Source: Eutypa lata
Lineage: Eukaryota > Ascomycota > Sordariomycetes > Xylariales > Diatrypaceae
Reading direction: 5' to 3'
DNA length: 64,000 nucleotides
NCBI GenBank assembly: GCA_022661535.1
Contig: JAKULF010000003.1
Location: forward strand, 2,480,001-2,544,000
This document shows, one piece after another, positions 62,801 to 64,000 of the stretch; positions within the stretch are counted from its first letter, which is position 1, and every line of letters starts with the position of its first letter. Both the position numbers and the translations under genes were made by a program. The notes beneath the pieces were generated by a model that made no database searches, was not told the origin of the DNA, and saw only the letters and a list, made by a program, of their open reading frames with translations.

Positions 62801-63258
62801 GCCCTGACGTATGATGGTGTCATTAACATTGGCTATAGGTTTACGAGGCGGGTTGGAATGAGAGCCTGTGGTCATATCCACCGGTCGAGGGTGAGAACGG
62901 CTATATCGGCACCGTAGCGTCCTGGATTGGCTCCGATAGCGTGGGGTACTTCGACCCAGACCTGTATGACCCTGACGAGACCTTCACGTACCCTCGGACC
63001 GACACCATCAGGAGTAGGAATGGCGGTTACACGAGCCACTGGTGGTTTGGAAAGCTAGGTAACGGCAGCCAGATCGAGCTAGGCACATACACCGTGAGTG
63101 GCTATCCCCCGTCTCCTCCCTAAATGATAGTAACAGAGGCATGGCTAACTTCTGGAAAGTGGCGTTTTGCGACTCTTAAACCGTTCGGCGACCCCGCTCT
63201 GTCTGCAGACTGGGAAATGTTCACGACCCCTGAGATCGAGGTTCTCGGGAAGTACTAG
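59860..63258 (+). CDS. Secreted subtilisin-like serine protease (S8) with PA domain
   Basis: Thirteen exons: 59860-59997, 60057-60373, 60426-60441, 60502-60565, 60623-60722, 60789-60846, 60905-60961, 61022-62307, 62369-62484, 62537-62639, 62696-62783, 62839-63093 and 63160-63258. The total is 2,697 nt, 898 residues, all in phase. Order: a signal peptide (MRLSTLALAILPAGQAAG), an I9-type propeptide (about 38-107), catalytic Asp148 in GIVDTG, His198 in GHGTHVAG, oxyanion Asn289, a protease-associated insert (about 340-465), catalytic Ser514 in GTSMACP and a C-terminal Fn3-like region. Many N-glycosylation sites fit secretion. This is the fungal minor-extracellular-protease (Vpr-like) group, used in nutrition or host-tissue digestion. 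The third exon is only 16 nt. Confidence 0.94.
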
Positions 63259-64000
63259 ATACGCCCACACTATAGCTTCAAGGTCAACTTTGAAACGCCC
63301 CTATTATATTCTTAAGCGTAATGTGGGAGGTGGTTATTGGTAAGGGGGAGGGGGTATTAGAAGCCAGAACTTTCAGTCAATTCTACATTTCTAGCCAACA
63401 TGAGGCTGTGTGTTTAGTTACCAAGTACTCGCTCAGTTAGAACTGCCGCTTTGGGGCTGGTTGAATACGTATATCAAGGGCTATTATTCTGGCACTCGAA
63501 CTGTACCCTCTTTTGATAAACTCATATTTAATAGTAAACAAGCCTGCAACGTATGATATAGGTATGAAAGGTAAGGATACGTAATATCTCTAAAGAGAAA
63601 TTTTACTAGACTAGACGAGTTGCCAAGTGACAGTTAGCTACGTTCTAAATCCATATCACGCAAATCTATACATTCTGGTTTCAGTCGCTAGCCGGTTTAC
63701 AATGGAACAGAAACATGGCAGCTGATGTTCTTATATTATATATATCTTAAGTAGGTAGGCACGTACGGATGTATGCAGGTGCATATGGAGGTGCCCCCAA
63801 GACGCTCCTCCTAAGATGCTGAGGGTATTCAAAGTGCCTGTCCACCAACATGGAAGCAACATACATACCGGCATGGTAAACGAGACAGTTACGACCTAAT
63901 TCAATATACATATAGACACTTCTGTCCAGACCAGAGGTTAGATATCGCTCGCTAGGCACTCACACCCACACGCTTCTCACTTGCCAAAAACAAAACCTTT
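63259..64000. other. Intergenic, no gene seen
   Basis: 3' flank of the protease with AT-rich sequence and TAGGTA-like short repeats. Nothing further can be supported. Confidence 0.55.

Noticed and set aside
1..64000. CRISPR arrays, operons, tRNA or rRNA genes
   Set aside because: No regularly spaced repeats, polycistronic layout or tRNA/rRNA signatures were seen; the window is eukaryotic.

Overview
The window looks like chromosomal DNA of a filamentous ascomycete (Pezizomycotina, most likely a Sordariomycete). Genes carry many short GT-AG introns (46-150 nt). Fungal-specific families are present: a highly reducing polyketide synthase, a fungal-rhodopsin/PTH11-type membrane protein, a NACHT-ankyrin NLR-like gene and an S8 subtilase with a PA insert. 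Two tracts have been stripped of C and G by transitions, which is the footprint of repeat-induced point mutation (RIP). All exon joins were worked out by eye; joins reported without a caveat keep the reading frame.

Left part (1-29 kb). Mostly housekeeping genes: a probable DUF7053-like protein (1.8-2.4 kb), a membrane-anchored SprT-like metalloprotein (3.1-4.4 kb), an alpha/beta hydrolase (5.1-6.0 kb), the Golgi Ca2+/Mn2+ ATPase PMR1 (13.1-16.5 kb), the cohesin kleisin SCC1/RAD21 (18.4-20.3 kb), Elongin A (22.6-24.1 kb), NEDD8/RUB1 in four small exons (25.8-26.7 kb) and a histidine acid phosphatase (27.6-29.3 kb). Between the hydrolase and PMR1 lies a 1,119-bp non-autonomous LTR element (6,937-8,055) with two 156-bp LTRs and a 5-bp target-site duplication. 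Next to it is a decayed NACHT-ankyrin gene (8,374-12,312) with four in-frame stops and several frameshifts.

Middle part (29.5-52 kb). A roughly 4.4-kb AT-rich RIP block abuts an apparent secondary-metabolite cluster: a reducing PKS (KS-AT-DH-CMet-ER-KR-ACP, 11 exons), a 7-TM fungal-rhodopsin-domain protein, a cytochrome P450 and a divergently transcribed MFS efflux pump. No cluster transcription factor was seen. The PKS reads cleanly across ten splice junctions but has one extra base in the KR domain. As written, this removes the KR tyrosine region and the whole ACP, so the cluster is either dead in this strain or the assembly has an error there.

Right part (52-64 kb). A possible partial hypothetical gene comes first. 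It is followed by an intronless 788-aa protein joining an EAR/EPTP-type beta-propeller to an uncharacterised C-terminal region, an unusual combination for a fungus. A 3.5-kb stretch without a convincing gene follows, then a 13-exon secreted subtilisin-like protease with an intact catalytic triad.
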